A DNA stretch of 7,210 nucleotides from JBASNZ01 sp049657775 (GTDB lineage: Bacteria; Actinomycetota; Coriobacteriia; Anaerosomatales; Anaerosomataceae). The DNA is taken from positions 1 through 7,210 of the forward strand of contig JBASNZ010000106.1 of the NCBI GenBank assembly GCA_049657775.1. The letters are read 5' to 3'. Below the pieces are notes generated by a model that was not told the origin of the DNA, did not search any database, and saw nothing but the letters and a program-made list of their open reading frames with translations. This document shows positions 1 to 6,222 of the stretch, piece after piece; the stretch's first letter is position 1; every line of letters begins with the position of its first letter. Both the position numbers and the translations under genes were made by a program.

Positions 1-631
1 CGGCCAACGAGTACGTGTTGGAGTTGCGGATCTTGCCCGGGCCCGGGAACTCGGTGATGTCCACCAGTTCATCACCGGTGGCCACGCACGCGACCCGGGG
101 ACGGCGATACACGAGCGGCCGGGCGCAGCCGACAGCGGCCATCAGTCCTACTGCGGCCGCACTTACCACCTCGCCGCGCTCCATGACGATCTGACCAGCG
201 CGGACGTCCTCGCCCTTTCGGCGGATGTTCTCGCCGGCGCGCACGGGAGCCATGATGACTGCCGTTGCCCGATCGTCTTCCTCGGCCGTGCGCTCAACCA
301 TGACCACGGCGTCCGCACCTTCGGGCACCGGGGCCCCGGTCATGATGCGCGTGGCCTGTCCGGGACCCACTGGGAGCTGCGGGAACGCGCCCGCTGGCAC
401 GTGCTCGACAACCGCCAGACGTACCGGAGCGTCCTCGCTCGCGCCGGCGACGTCGGCCGCGCGCACGGCGTAGCCGTCCATGGCCGAGTTGTCGAACGGC
501 GCCACATCGATGTCGGAGACGACATCCTCGGCAAGGACGCGACCGAGCGCTGAGAGCGTGTCGACTCTCTCGGGCTCGAGCACGCCGATGCCCGCGAGGA
601 CGATCTGCTGCGCTTCCTCGACGCTGATCAT
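1..631 (-). CDS. moeA: MoeA, molybdopterin molybdenumtransferase (partial, C-terminus outside window)
   Basis: MoeA inserts molybdate or tungstate into adenylylated molybdopterin to form the mononucleotide cofactor in the cytoplasm. The first 210 residues are present and the gene continues past base 1. Visible family motifs are PFDNSAMDGYAV (about residues 45-56), MTGAPVPEGADAVVMVE (97-113), GENIRRKGED (133-142), VATGDELV (183-190) and IRNSN (201-205). This covers the N-terminal MoeA domains and the beginning of the MogA-like (MoCF) domain, which is cut by the window edge. The ATG at 629-631 overlaps the stop of the mobA-fdhD gene as ATGA, and a purine-rich AGAGGA lies at 638-643, so translational coupling is likely. 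Whether this copy prefers W over Mo, as some paralogue pairs do, cannot be judged from what is visible. Family assignment is certain. Confidence 0.96.
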   Translation of the reverse strand, partial: MISVEEAQQIVLAGIGVLEPERVDTLSALGRVLAEDVVSDIDVAPFDNSAMDGYAVRAADVAGASEDAPVRLAVVEHVPAGAFPQLPVGPGQATRIMTGAPVPEGADAVVMVERTAEEDDRATAVIMAPVRAGENIRRKGEDVRAGQIVMERGEVVSAAAVGLMAAVGCARPLVYRRPRVACVATGDELVDITEFPGPGKIRNSNTYSLA

Positions 632-2040
632 TCCTCGTCCTCTCTGGTGTGAACACGTTGTGGGTTGGTGTAGACAACGAGCTTGCCTCCGCGCGCGTAC
701 CCGACGAGTGTTAGGCCGACCACCTCGGCGATCTCTCCGGCAAGCTCGGTTACCGCAGTGCGAGAAACAACGACCGGAACGGCGGCCTTGGTCGCCTTGA
801 CGACCATCTCGTACGAGATGCGCCCGGTCGTGAGCAGCACGCCATCGGCGGTCGAGATGCCATCAAGCCATGCGCGGCCGAGCACCTTGTCGACAGCGTT
901 GTGACGGCCGACATCCTCCCGGACGATCACAACCGTGCCGTCGAGCCCGAGCGCGCACGAGTGCATCCCGCCAGTTTCGCGATACCGGACGGCGCCTCGC
1001 GCCATCTGACCCATCATGTCGTACAGTTCCTCGGAGTCGACGACGGTATCCGAGACGACGGGGTCCAGCCCGAGTGTATGCCCGACGGACGCGAACGTGA
1101 TGCCCTTGCCACATCCGGCGGTGATGTACCTGCGACGGTAGACGAGGTCATCGGGCACCGGCTCGTTGGTGCGGACGTAGACCATGCCGCGTTTGTGATC
1201 GACGTCGATGCCCAGGAGCGCCGCTCGGTCGGAGAGCAATCCTTCTGACACGAGGAACCCTGCGGCCATCTCCTCCAGGTCGTCGGGAGTGGCCTGGATC
1301 GTGGCGATCTCCACGTCGTTCATGTTGACCGTTACGGCGCGCTCGGCGGGCATGCCCCTCGAGCGACGCGTCCCCACCTCGATGATCGAGACTCTGGGTC
1401 GCTCCTCGGTCGGCTCCTCAACGGGCTCATCTACGGTTGAACCCATCTCGGCCAGGTCCTCGGGGGTGTTGACGTTAAGGAGGCTACGCAGGTCCGGGTC
1501 GATCTTGCGAAGCGTTTCAACATCGATCTCAACGACCCGGAGGGAAGGGAACATGGCAACGAGTCGGCGCCTGCCCGAGTCGAGCACTCGCTGCGCCTCC
1601 CCGAGACAATCCCGGTGGTAGAGCGCGAGCAGCGGCTCCAGTCCCTTGTCGGTCCACGGGACAACGACCTGCGCGCCATCGCGCGCATCCCACAGCGCCC
1701 GAAGGATCTCGGGACTCAGCCACGGCATGTCGGCGGCGACCGCGAACACCCAGTCGTCCTGCGAGTTCTTGAGTGCGGTGACCAACCCGCCGAGCGGACC
1801 CTGGTAGGCGACCTCATCCTGCAGGATGGCGACCTCGGGAGCGAGCCCCGCGTGTTCGAGCGTCTCGGGGCGGTTGGTGACAACGATGGTGTGGGCGCAT
1901 ACGGCGCCAACGACCTCGGCAACCCGCACCACGAGCGGCTCTCCGCCCACAAGGAGGAGCGCCTTGTCGACCCCCATGCGCATAGAACGACCGCCGGCGA
2001 GGACCGCCGCGGTGGCTGGGATGCGATTATTCTCGGACAC
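628..2040 (-). CDS. mobA/fdhD: Fused MobA-FdhD: cofactor guanylyltransferase plus formate dehydrogenase sulfurtransferase
   Basis: A 470-residue protein joins two normally separate enzymes. Residues 1 to about 200 are MobA, which adds GMP from GTP to Mo/W-molybdopterin. They show LAGGRSMRMGVDKAL (14-28), QGPLGGL (80-86), AADMP (102-106) and a C-terminal NVNTPEDL (189-196). Residues about 201-229 form an acidic, proline-rich linker. Residues about 230-470 are FdhD, which carries sulfur from a cysteine desulfurase to the bis-dinucleotide cofactor and is needed for active formate dehydrogenase. Its motifs are ERAVTVN (233-239), GGMHSCAL (357-364), REDVGRHNAVDKVLG (374-388) and TTGRISYEMVVKA (404-416). 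The E. coli FdhD loop has two cysteines in a CGxCG arrangement; here only Cys310 in AGCGKG is present. The start is GTG at 2038-2040, with GGAGGT three bases upstream. The gene follows tupC after 57 bases and overlaps moeA by 4. Both domains are full length and in one frame, so this is a genuine fusion unless the sequence is wrong. Confidence 0.95.
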   Translation of the reverse strand: MSENNRIPATAAVLAGGRSMRMGVDKALLLVGGEPLVVRVAEVVGAVCAHTIVVTNRPETLEHAGLAPEVAILQDEVAYQGPLGGLVTALKNSQDDWVFAVAADMPWLSPEILRALWDARDGAQVVVPWTDKGLEPLLALYHRDCLGEAQRVLDSGRRRLVAMFPSLRVVEIDVETLRKIDPDLRSLLNVNTPEDLAEMGSTVDEPVEEPTEERPRVSIIEVGTRRSRGMPAERAVTVNMNDVEIATIQATPDDLEEMAAGFLVSEGLLSDRAALLGIDVDHKRGMVYVRTNEPVPDDLVYRRRYITAGCGKGITFASVGHTLGLDPVVSDTVVDSEELYDMMGQMARGAVRYRETGGMHSCALGLDGTVVIVREDVGRHNAVDKVLGRAWLDGISTADGVLLTTGRISYEMVVKATKAAVPVVVSRTAVTELAGEIAEVVGLTLVGYARGGKLVVYTNPQRVHTREDEE

Positions 2041-2043
2041 TGG

Positions 2044-2049
2044 ACCTCC
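2044..2049 (-). promoter_or_regulatory. Ribosome binding site deciding the GTG start of mobA-fdhD
   Basis: On the minus strand GGAGGT precedes the GTG at 2038-2040 by three bases. The only nearby ATG (2049-2051) is out of frame with the gene, so the GTG is the supported start. Confidence 0.75.
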
Positions 2050-2097
2050 ATCGCGGGTGCCGGCCTGCGAATCGGGTGGCGGCGTGCAGTCTGACTA

Positions 2098-3228
2098 TCA
2101 TACCGTGGCGGGTGCGCCTGACGCAGCAGCCACATGCACGGCGCTCGCCTTGAAGAGCACCCTCACGTTCGTACCCACCTCAAGTTGCAGCTCGCGCAAC
2201 GATGCTAGCGACACCAGAGATGCAAATCGCAGGCCATCTCCTCCAAGTGAGATCCGCACGAGCGAGCCCCGCGGTTCGATGCTTTCGACATGCATGACCA
2301 TGCGATTCCTGGCCGACGAGATCGGCAGCTCGACCCCGGCCTCGAACAGCATCACATCTTCGGGCCTGATGCCCACCTGCACTCGCTGGCCGACCGGGAG
2401 GTCAGTGCTCGCGTAGATGGGGTGCGTGTCGATCATGATCCGGGCGATGCCCTCCTCGGTATCGACGATCTGGCCCTCCAGCGCGGTGGCCATGCCGATG
2501 AAGTCCGCCACCCACTCGTTCGTTGGCAGACTCATGACCTCGTCGGCGGTGCCTTCGCGTACGATCGTGCCCTCGTACATGATGCTGACGCGATCGGCGA
2601 CGACCATCGCCTCGTCCTGGTCGTGCGTGACGTAGAGCGCCGTCACGCCCTCGGACGAGAGGATCTCGGAGAAGTCAGCCACGAGGCGTCGCTTGATGAG
2701 CGGGTCGAGATACGACAGGGGCTCATCGAGCAGCAGGATGCGAGGCTCGAGGACGAGCGCACGGGCAAGCGCAACTCGCTGCGCCTCGCCGCCGGAGAGC
2801 CTGAGCGCCGAGGACTTCTGCGTACCACCAAGGCCGACTCGCTCGAGCGCTGCCGCGACGCGGTCGTCTCGCTCGGCTCCGGGCACATGCCTGAGGGTGA
2901 GCCCGTAGGCAACGTTCTCGCCCACCGTACCCTTGAAGAGATACGGGTTCTGAAACACCGCAGCCATCATCATGCGGGCATCGTGGTCGCCCGCACGCAC
3001 CTCGCGACCGTCAAGCTGCACACTCCCTGAGGTTGGCCGCTCGAGCAGCCCGAGGATGCGCAACAGCGTTGACTTGCCCGAGCCCGACGGTCCCAGGATC
3101 ACATGCGTCTCGCCATCACACAGGTCGAAATGCGGGACCTCAAGCACGGTCCGCTTGTGATAGCGAACGACGATGTCCCGTCCGGCGATGATCGTCGTAG
3201 TGCCGCAAACGGGGGCCCTATCGCTCAT
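2098..3228 (-). CDS. tupC: Tungstate (or molybdate) ABC transporter ATP-binding protein, TupC type
   Basis: A 376-residue cytoplasmic ATPase that powers oxyanion import through the neighbouring permease. The nucleotide-binding domain is complete: Walker A GPSGSGKST (46-54), Q-loop Gln93, signature LSGGEAQR (144-151), Walker B ILLLDEP (164-170) and H-loop His202 in THD. A C-terminal extension (about 245-370), with IRPEDVML at 287-294, is the TOBE-like region of the ModC/PotA/WtpC class and may bind oxyanion or regulate activity. The ATG at 3226-3228 has AGGAGG (3234-3239) five bases upstream and lies inside the end of the permease gene, overlapping it by 11 bases, so the two are translationally coupled. 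Tungstate specificity is inherited from the TupA and TupB partners and is not visible in the ATPase itself. ModC is the main alternative name. Confidence 0.93.
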   Translation of the reverse strand: MSDRAPVCGTTTIIAGRDIVVRYHKRTVLEVPHFDLCDGETHVILGPSGSGKSTLLRILGLLERPTSGSVQLDGREVRAGDHDARMMMAAVFQNPYLFKGTVGENVAYGLTLRHVPGAERDDRVAAALERVGLGGTQKSSALRLSGGEAQRVALARALVLEPRILLLDEPLSYLDPLIKRRLVADFSEILSSEGVTALYVTHDQDEAMVVADRVSIMYEGTIVREGTADEVMSLPTNEWVADFIGMATALEGQIVDTEEGIARIMIDTHPIYASTDLPVGQRVQVGIRPEDVMLFEAGVELPISSARNRMVMHVESIEPRGSLVRISLGGDGLRFASLVSLASLRELQLEVGTNVRVLFKASAVHVAAASGAPATV

Positions 3229-3952
3229 ACCGGCCTCCTGACTGTTGCAGCCACGTCATGCCGTTCATGATGATGAAGGCGATACCGATGAGGATGAAGC
3301 CGAGCGCGAGCGCTTTGCCAAAGTTGCCCTTGTTGGTCTCAAGCACGATAGCCGTGGTCATTACCCGCGTGCTGCCCTCGATGTTGCCTCCGACCATACT
3401 CACGGCGCCCACCTCGGAGATGATCCCTCCAAAGCCGGCCGCGACTGCAGCCATAACGCCCCGTCGCGCCTCCTTGATGGTGAGCGCTGCTTCATGCCAC
3501 CTGGACGCTCCGAGCGAGCGCGCCTGCAGCCGCAACTCGATCGGTACGGAGCCGACCGCGGCGAGCGTCACGCCGGTGATGATCGGCAACGAGATGATGA
3601 CCTGCGCCATCACCATGGCCGGCACCGTGTAGAGGATTCGCGGCATGATGCCGCCGAACCAGTTCGTCCAGATCTCGGACAACGGACCGCTCCTGGATAC
3701 GAACATGTACACGATGAGGCCCACAACGACCGGCGGAAGCCCCATGCCGGTGTTGACGATCGCGTTGATGAAACCGCGACCCGCGAACCGCCGAGAACCG
3801 ATCAGGTAGCCCGCGGGTATCCCGAGTAACATGGCGATCAGCAGCGAGATGCCCGAGACCCGAAGCGAGAGCGCCATGATCCCGAAGGTATAGGGATCTC
3901 CGGACGAAAGCAGCCCTGCGCCTTCAGAGATCGCCTTTGAGAAGACTTCCAT
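3218..3952 (-). CDS. tupB: Tungstate ABC transporter permease, TupB type
   Basis: A 244-residue inner-membrane permease with about five hydrophobic segments (near residues 24-52, 62-84, 105-133, 165-187 and 213-235). The cytoplasmic coupling (EAA-type) loop is recognisable as LGASRWHEAALTIKEARRG (147-165). The downstream stretch with SMVGGNIEGSTRVMTTA (185-201) and IVLETNKGNFG (202-212) is characteristic of TupB-like permeases rather than ModB. The start ATG at 3950-3952 has a strong AAGGAGG (3956-3962) three bases upstream. It follows tupA after 72 bases containing a stem-loop, and overlaps tupC by 11 bases. It should form the transmembrane channel receiving tungstate from TupA. Family call is strong; substrate is inferred from family resemblance. 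Confidence 0.92.
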   Translation of the reverse strand: MEVFSKAISEGAGLLSSGDPYTFGIMALSLRVSGISLLIAMLLGIPAGYLIGSRRFAGRGFINAIVNTGMGLPPVVVGLIVYMFVSRSGPLSEIWTNWFGGIMPRILYTVPAMVMAQVIISLPIITGVTLAAVGSVPIELRLQARSLGASRWHEAALTIKEARRGVMAAVAAGFGGIISEVGAVSMVGGNIEGSTRVMTTAIVLETNKGNFGKALALGFILIGIAFIIMNGMTWLQQSGGRYER

Positions 3953-3971
3953 GTGCCTCCTTCGGACCGCG

Positions 3972-4003
3972 TGGGGCGCCGCCGCCGCAGCGACGACGCC
4001 CCA
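3972..4003 (-). other. Intercistronic stem-loop between tupA and tupB
   Basis: In the transcript sense (minus strand), TGGGGCGTCG and CGGCGCCCCA form a 10-bp stem with one G-U pair around a 12-base loop. It sits just after the tupA stop and before the tupB ribosome binding site. No U-tract follows, so it is not a standard terminator. In many importer operons such a hairpin stabilises the upstream mRNA or partly blocks readthrough, giving more binding protein than membrane component. That role is inferred here. Confidence 0.55.
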
Positions 4004-4024
4004 TGACGAACAGCGATGTTCGCG

Positions 4025-4909
4025 CTACGAAGGGTTACCGACGAAGAGCGGTGCGCCGAACTTCTCAACACCGTACCCGTTGATGACCTTCTGACCATCG
4101 GGGCTCAGGATCCAGTCCATGAACGCCTGCGCGCCCTCGGCGTTGGTGGCATCGGTGACCGGGATCACGCCGTACTGGTTGAACAGGCTCTTGTCGCCTT
4201 CGACGAGGATCTCCAGCTTGAGCGTGTCTTTGAGCGTGAGGTAGGTGGCGCGGTCCGAGAGGGTGTATGCGCCCTGCTCGGAGGCCATCTTGAGCACGTC
4301 GCCCATGCCCTTACCGGCCGACTGGTACCAGCCACCGGCCGTGGGCGTGGCCTCGTCGGCCGCCTTCCAGATGGACATCTCCTTGGTGAAGGTGCCCGAG
4401 TCGTCCCCGCGGGAGACGAACGTGGACTTTGCGTCCGCGGCAAGCTTCTTGAACGCGTCGGTGCTGGTCATACCCTTGATGCCGGCGGGATCAGCTGCGG
4501 GGCCCACGATGATGAAGTCGTTGTACATGACGTCGTGACGCTCGGTGCCGAACCCGGCCTGGACAAACGCCTCTTCCTTGGCCTTGGCGTGTACGAGCAG
4601 TACGTCCGCGTCCTTGTTCTCGCCCAACTTGAGCGCTTCGCCCGTGCCGACGGCGATGACCTCGACATTGTACTCGGGATACGCCTCTTCGAATGCCGGG
4701 ATCAGCACATCGAAAAGCCCCGAGTCCTGGGTGGAGGTGGTGGAGGCGAGGACGAGCTTGGTGGGCTCGACCGTCGGCTCCGTTGTGGTGGTGGCGGTGT
4801 CCGTGGTGTCCGTCTGCTTCGCACACGCGGCCAGTGAGAACACCAGCGCGAATGCGAGGACGATCGCGACAACCTTCCAGACAGCACGCACATTCAAGCG
4901 GTCGATCAT
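4025..4909 (-). CDS. tupA: Tungstate-binding lipoprotein, TupA type
   Basis: A 294-residue extracytoplasmic solute-binding protein that captures tungstate and passes it to TupB. The N-terminus has basic residues, a hydrophobic stretch (about 10-28) and the lipobox LAAC with Cys29, so the mature protein is a membrane-anchored lipoprotein. A Thr-rich linker (33-50) follows. The ligand-site hallmark STTSTQDSGL (56-65) matches the TupA TTTS-type motif, and VSRGDDSGTF (165-174) is a second family signature. Other typical segments are AVGTGEAL (86-93) and LSPDGQKVI (268-276) near the C-terminus. The ATG at 4907-4909 is chosen because AAAGGAG lies five bases upstream and the signal peptide then starts correctly. 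An in-frame GTG at 4957 would add 16 non-signal residues. Specificity for tungstate over molybdate is inferred from the family. Confidence 0.94.
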   Translation of the reverse strand: MIDRLNVRAVWKVVAIVLAFALVFSLAACAKQTDTTDTATTTTEPTVEPTKLVLASTTSTQDSGLFDVLIPAFEEAYPEYNVEVIAVGTGEALKLGENKDADVLLVHAKAKEEAFVQAGFGTERHDVMYNDFIIVGPAADPAGIKGMTSTDAFKKLAADAKSTFVSRGDDSGTFTKEMSIWKAADEATPTAGGWYQSAGKGMGDVLKMASEQGAYTLSDRATYLTLKDTLKLEILVEGDKSLFNQYGVIPVTDATNAEGAQAFMDWILSPDGQKVINGYGVEKFGAPLFVGNPS

Positions 4910-4914
4910 GGTGG

Positions 4915-4921
4915 CTCCTTT
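4915..4921 (-). promoter_or_regulatory. tupA ribosome binding site
   Basis: On the minus strand AAAGGAG lies five bases before the ATG at 4907-4909. It fixes the tupA start downstream of the in-frame GTG at 4957, which has only a poorly spaced GGAGGT about 12 bases away. Confidence 0.8.
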
Positions 4922-4932
4922 CCAGATACGGG

Positions 4933-4959
4933 AGGCGGGGACGTTTCCGGTCCCCACCC
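4933..4959 (-). other. GAAA-tetraloop hairpin in the tupA leader
   Basis: In the transcript sense a stem of about 11 pairs (including two G-U) is closed by a GAAA (GNRA) tetraloop, with one bulged C near the loop. The arms are GGGTGGGGAC and GTCCCCGCCT. It ends 11 bases before the tupA ribosome binding site and has no U-tract, so it is not a terminator. The sequence overlaps the upstream in-frame extension of tupA, which is not thought to be translated. A regulatory or mRNA-stabilising role is inferred. Confidence 0.5.
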
Positions 4960-5023
4960 TATCGGCCCTACCTCCGTGGCGGTCGCTTAGCCGCGTTAGG
5001 CGTGCAGGGCTCGGAGACTATAG

Positions 5024-5042
5024 CCCGTGAGGGTTTCACGGG
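5024..5042. repeat. Perfect 7-bp inverted repeat upstream of tupA
   Basis: CCCGTGA and TCACGGG flank a five-base spacer, giving a 19-bp dyad. It lies between the candidate promoter at 5055-5082 and the tupA gene, and directly adjoins the alternative -10 at 5017-5022. It could be a protein operator or an RNA hairpin in the 5' leader. No T-run follows in the tupA direction. Confidence 0.5.
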
Positions 5043-5054
5043 TTGTTAACCGGC

Positions 5055-5082
5055 AGTGTAACGCAAGCCGCTCACAAATCAA
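5055..5082 (-). promoter_or_regulatory. Candidate sigma70-type promoter for the tup operon
   Basis: On the minus strand TTGATT (5077-5082) and TACACT (5055-5060) are separated by 16 bases, each matching four of six consensus positions. A start near 5048 would give a leader of about 140 bases before tupA. A second possible -10, TATAGT (5017-5022), lies downstream but lacks a good -35. Prediction from pattern only. Confidence 0.35.
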
Positions 5083-5186
5083 AAACGAGTCGAGAGTGTT
5101 GCACGGGTAGACGTTCGGTTGCCCCGGAAGAAACCCGTTGGTGCATATCGCGCGCATCCCATGCGGCCAGAAGCATGCGCCGACGA

Positions 5187-6074
5187 TCATAGCGCACTCT
5201 TCAGGTGCTCCACGAGCGCCTCGGCAGCACGAGTGAGCGTGGTGCGCGGTCGCACGAGGAAGAGCGGACGCTCGAGCGGGAAGCCCAGCACGGGCACCCG
5301 TGCGGCCGTCCCTAGAGCGATGGCCTTCTGGGCGACGAACGTGCTCACAACACCCAGGCCCATGCCGCCCTCCACGGCCGAGAGGATCGCCTCGTTCGTA
5401 CCAAGCTCCATGACGATCCGAAGCTCCGAGGGATCGACTCCCGCCCGGCGCATCATGTCCTCCACGACCATCCGTGTGCCGGAACCGGACTCCCTGACGA
5501 TGAAGGGCTCGTCGACCAGATCGGCGAGCGCCACGTTCTCGGCCTGCGCCAGAGGGTGCGACGGCAGGCACACCATCTCGAGATTGTCGTGCCCAAGCCG
5601 CTCGAAGAGTACCCTCGCGCCCGAGATCTCAGCCCCCGTCATGCCCAGCTGGGCCTCCCCCATCTCGACCGTCTCGACGACCTCGGTGGTGTCGAGCACC
5701 CGCAGCGACACGCCGACCTCGGGATACCGCGAAAGGAACGATCCCAAGATCTTTGGAAGGATGTACTGGCCGGGCGTTGTGCTCGCCGCCACCACGAGGC
5801 GACCCGAGATGCTGCCCGAGAGACTCTCCAGTTCCTGCCGTGCGCTCTCAAGGTCCGCCAGCACCGTGCGGGCATGCGGCAGCAGCGTCCGGCCAGCCTC
5901 GGTGAGGTCGACCTTTCGATACCGGCGATCGAGCAGCGTCACGCCCAGGTCGGTTTCGAGCGCCTGGACCTGCATCGTGACAGCCGGCTGCGAGACGCCA
6001 AGCGTCCGCGCGGCTTCGGAGAACGACTTGTGCTCGACAACGGTAACGAAGGTGCGGAGCTGCTGCACGTTCAT
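5187..6074 (-). CDS. LysR-family transcriptional regulator
   Basis: A 295-residue DNA-binding regulator. Residues 1-60 form the winged helix-turn-helix, including FSEAARTLGVSQPAVTMQVQ (18-37) and LLDRRYRKVDLTEAG (47-61). A linker helix (about 62-90) precedes the periplasmic-binding-protein-like effector domain (about 91-295), which starts GRLVVAASTTPGQYILP. The effector domain style resembles LysR proteins linked to selenium or sulfur metabolism, but the ligand cannot be read from the sequence. The ATG at 6072-6074 gives the canonical LysR N-terminus, with AAAGG (6083-6087) eight bases upstream. The open frame extends to 6389 but that part overlaps the divergent fur-type gene and has no LysR features. 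It lies upstream of tupA on the same strand, 277 bases away, and diverges from the fur-cbiM unit. The tup operon, the divergent genes and itself are all possible targets. Confidence 0.92.
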   Translation of the reverse strand: MNVQQLRTFVTVVEHKSFSEAARTLGVSQPAVTMQVQALETDLGVTLLDRRYRKVDLTEAGRTLLPHARTVLADLESARQELESLSGSISGRLVVAASTTPGQYILPKILGSFLSRYPEVGVSLRVLDTTEVVETVEMGEAQLGMTGAEISGARVLFERLGHDNLEMVCLPSHPLAQAENVALADLVDEPFIVRESGSGTRMVVEDMMRRAGVDPSELRIVMELGTNEAILSAVEGGMGLGVVSTFVAQKAIALGTAARVPVLGFPLERPLFLVRPRTTLTRAAEALVEHLKSAL

Positions 6075-6222
6075 GCGCGCGACCTTTCCCGACGACGTAT
6101 ACCTTGAACTTATTCTATATCCCTGATTCCATTCATCTAGCTTATACTCCCGGGGTTCGGTTCGCCACCGTCGTGGACGGGTATACTCGGCTAAGTGATA
6201 ACCGTTCTCACTAAGGACCGCG
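6075..6222. promoter_or_regulatory. Divergent promoter region between the lysR-type and fur-type genes
   Basis: This 148-bp gap is notably AT-rich between about 6097 and 6149 in an otherwise GC-rich window. The heptamer TATACTC occurs twice (6143-6149 and 6182-6188). The second is a plausible -10 for the fur-type gene, with a start near 6194, although no good -35 is seen. On the minus strand TAGAAT (6112-6117) is a possible -10 for the lysR-type gene, again without a clear -35. Weak -35 elements would fit activator-dependent promoters. No clear T-N11-A LysR dyad was found by eye. Confidence 0.45.
6194..6212. promoter_or_regulatory. Candidate Fur/Zur-family operator
   Basis: AGTGATAACCGTTCTCACT is a 9-1-9 inverted repeat in which eight of nine pairs match (the exception is 6199 with 6207). 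The core resembles the TGAtAAc-N-gTTaTCA style of Zur and Fur boxes. It ends ten bases before the fur-type ATG and covers the expected transcription start behind the TATACT at 6182-6187, an ideal place for repression. Autoregulation by the adjacent Fur-family protein is inferred. Confidence 0.6.

Larger units (their letters stand above)
4910..5186 (-). promoter_or_regulatory. Non-coding region between the lysR-type gene and tupA, tungsten operon leader
   Basis: These 277 bases contain no convincing gene. On the minus strand, in order towards tupA, they hold a 6-bp long-range pairing ACGGGT/ACCCGT (5133-5138 with 5103-5108), a short T-run (5082-5086), a candidate promoter (5055-5082) and a perfect 7-bp dyad (5024-5042). 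These are followed by a possible outer stem CTCCG/CGGAG (5012-5016 with 4972-4976) enclosing AGCC/GGCT (5008-5011 with 4989-4992), then the GAAA hairpin (4933-4959) and the ribosome binding site. No convincing terminator for the lysR-type gene was found, so readthrough into tupA is possible. The stacked helices are compatible with a structured leader, but no known riboswitch could be matched by eye. Confidence 0.5.

Noticed and set aside
2290..3030. Long plus-strand open frame opposite tupC
   Set aside because: Composition-driven shadow of the high-GC tupC gene; its translation shows no family motif, whereas the minus strand has all ABC ATPase motifs. The plus-strand frames at 3245-3829 and 4016-4837 are rejected for the same reason.
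4910..4957. In-frame GTG start adding 16 residues to TupA
   Set aside because: The extension is not signal-peptide-like, it falls in a strong hairpin, and the ATG at 4907-4909 has a far better placed ribosome binding site.
5082..5138. Possible intrinsic terminator for the lysR-type gene (ACGGGT/ACCCGT stem followed by TTTTT on the minus strand)
   Set aside because: The stem is only six pairs around a 24-base loop, and the T-run lies about 16 bases beyond the stem, so it does not have terminator geometry.
5153..5165. Short hairpin CGCAT-CCC-ATGCG just after the lysR-type gene
   Set aside because: Five pairs with a three-base loop and no T-run; such short palindromes are common in GC-rich sequence.
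5100..5186. tRNA-like or selenocysteine-related RNA in the intergenic region
   Set aside because: GTTCGG appears, but no acceptor stem or cloverleaf could be assembled on either strand.
4996..5571. Minus-strand frame of 191 codons covering the 3' part of the lysR-type gene and the intergenic region
   Set aside because: It is out of frame with a well-supported LysR effector domain and shows no recognisable protein features.
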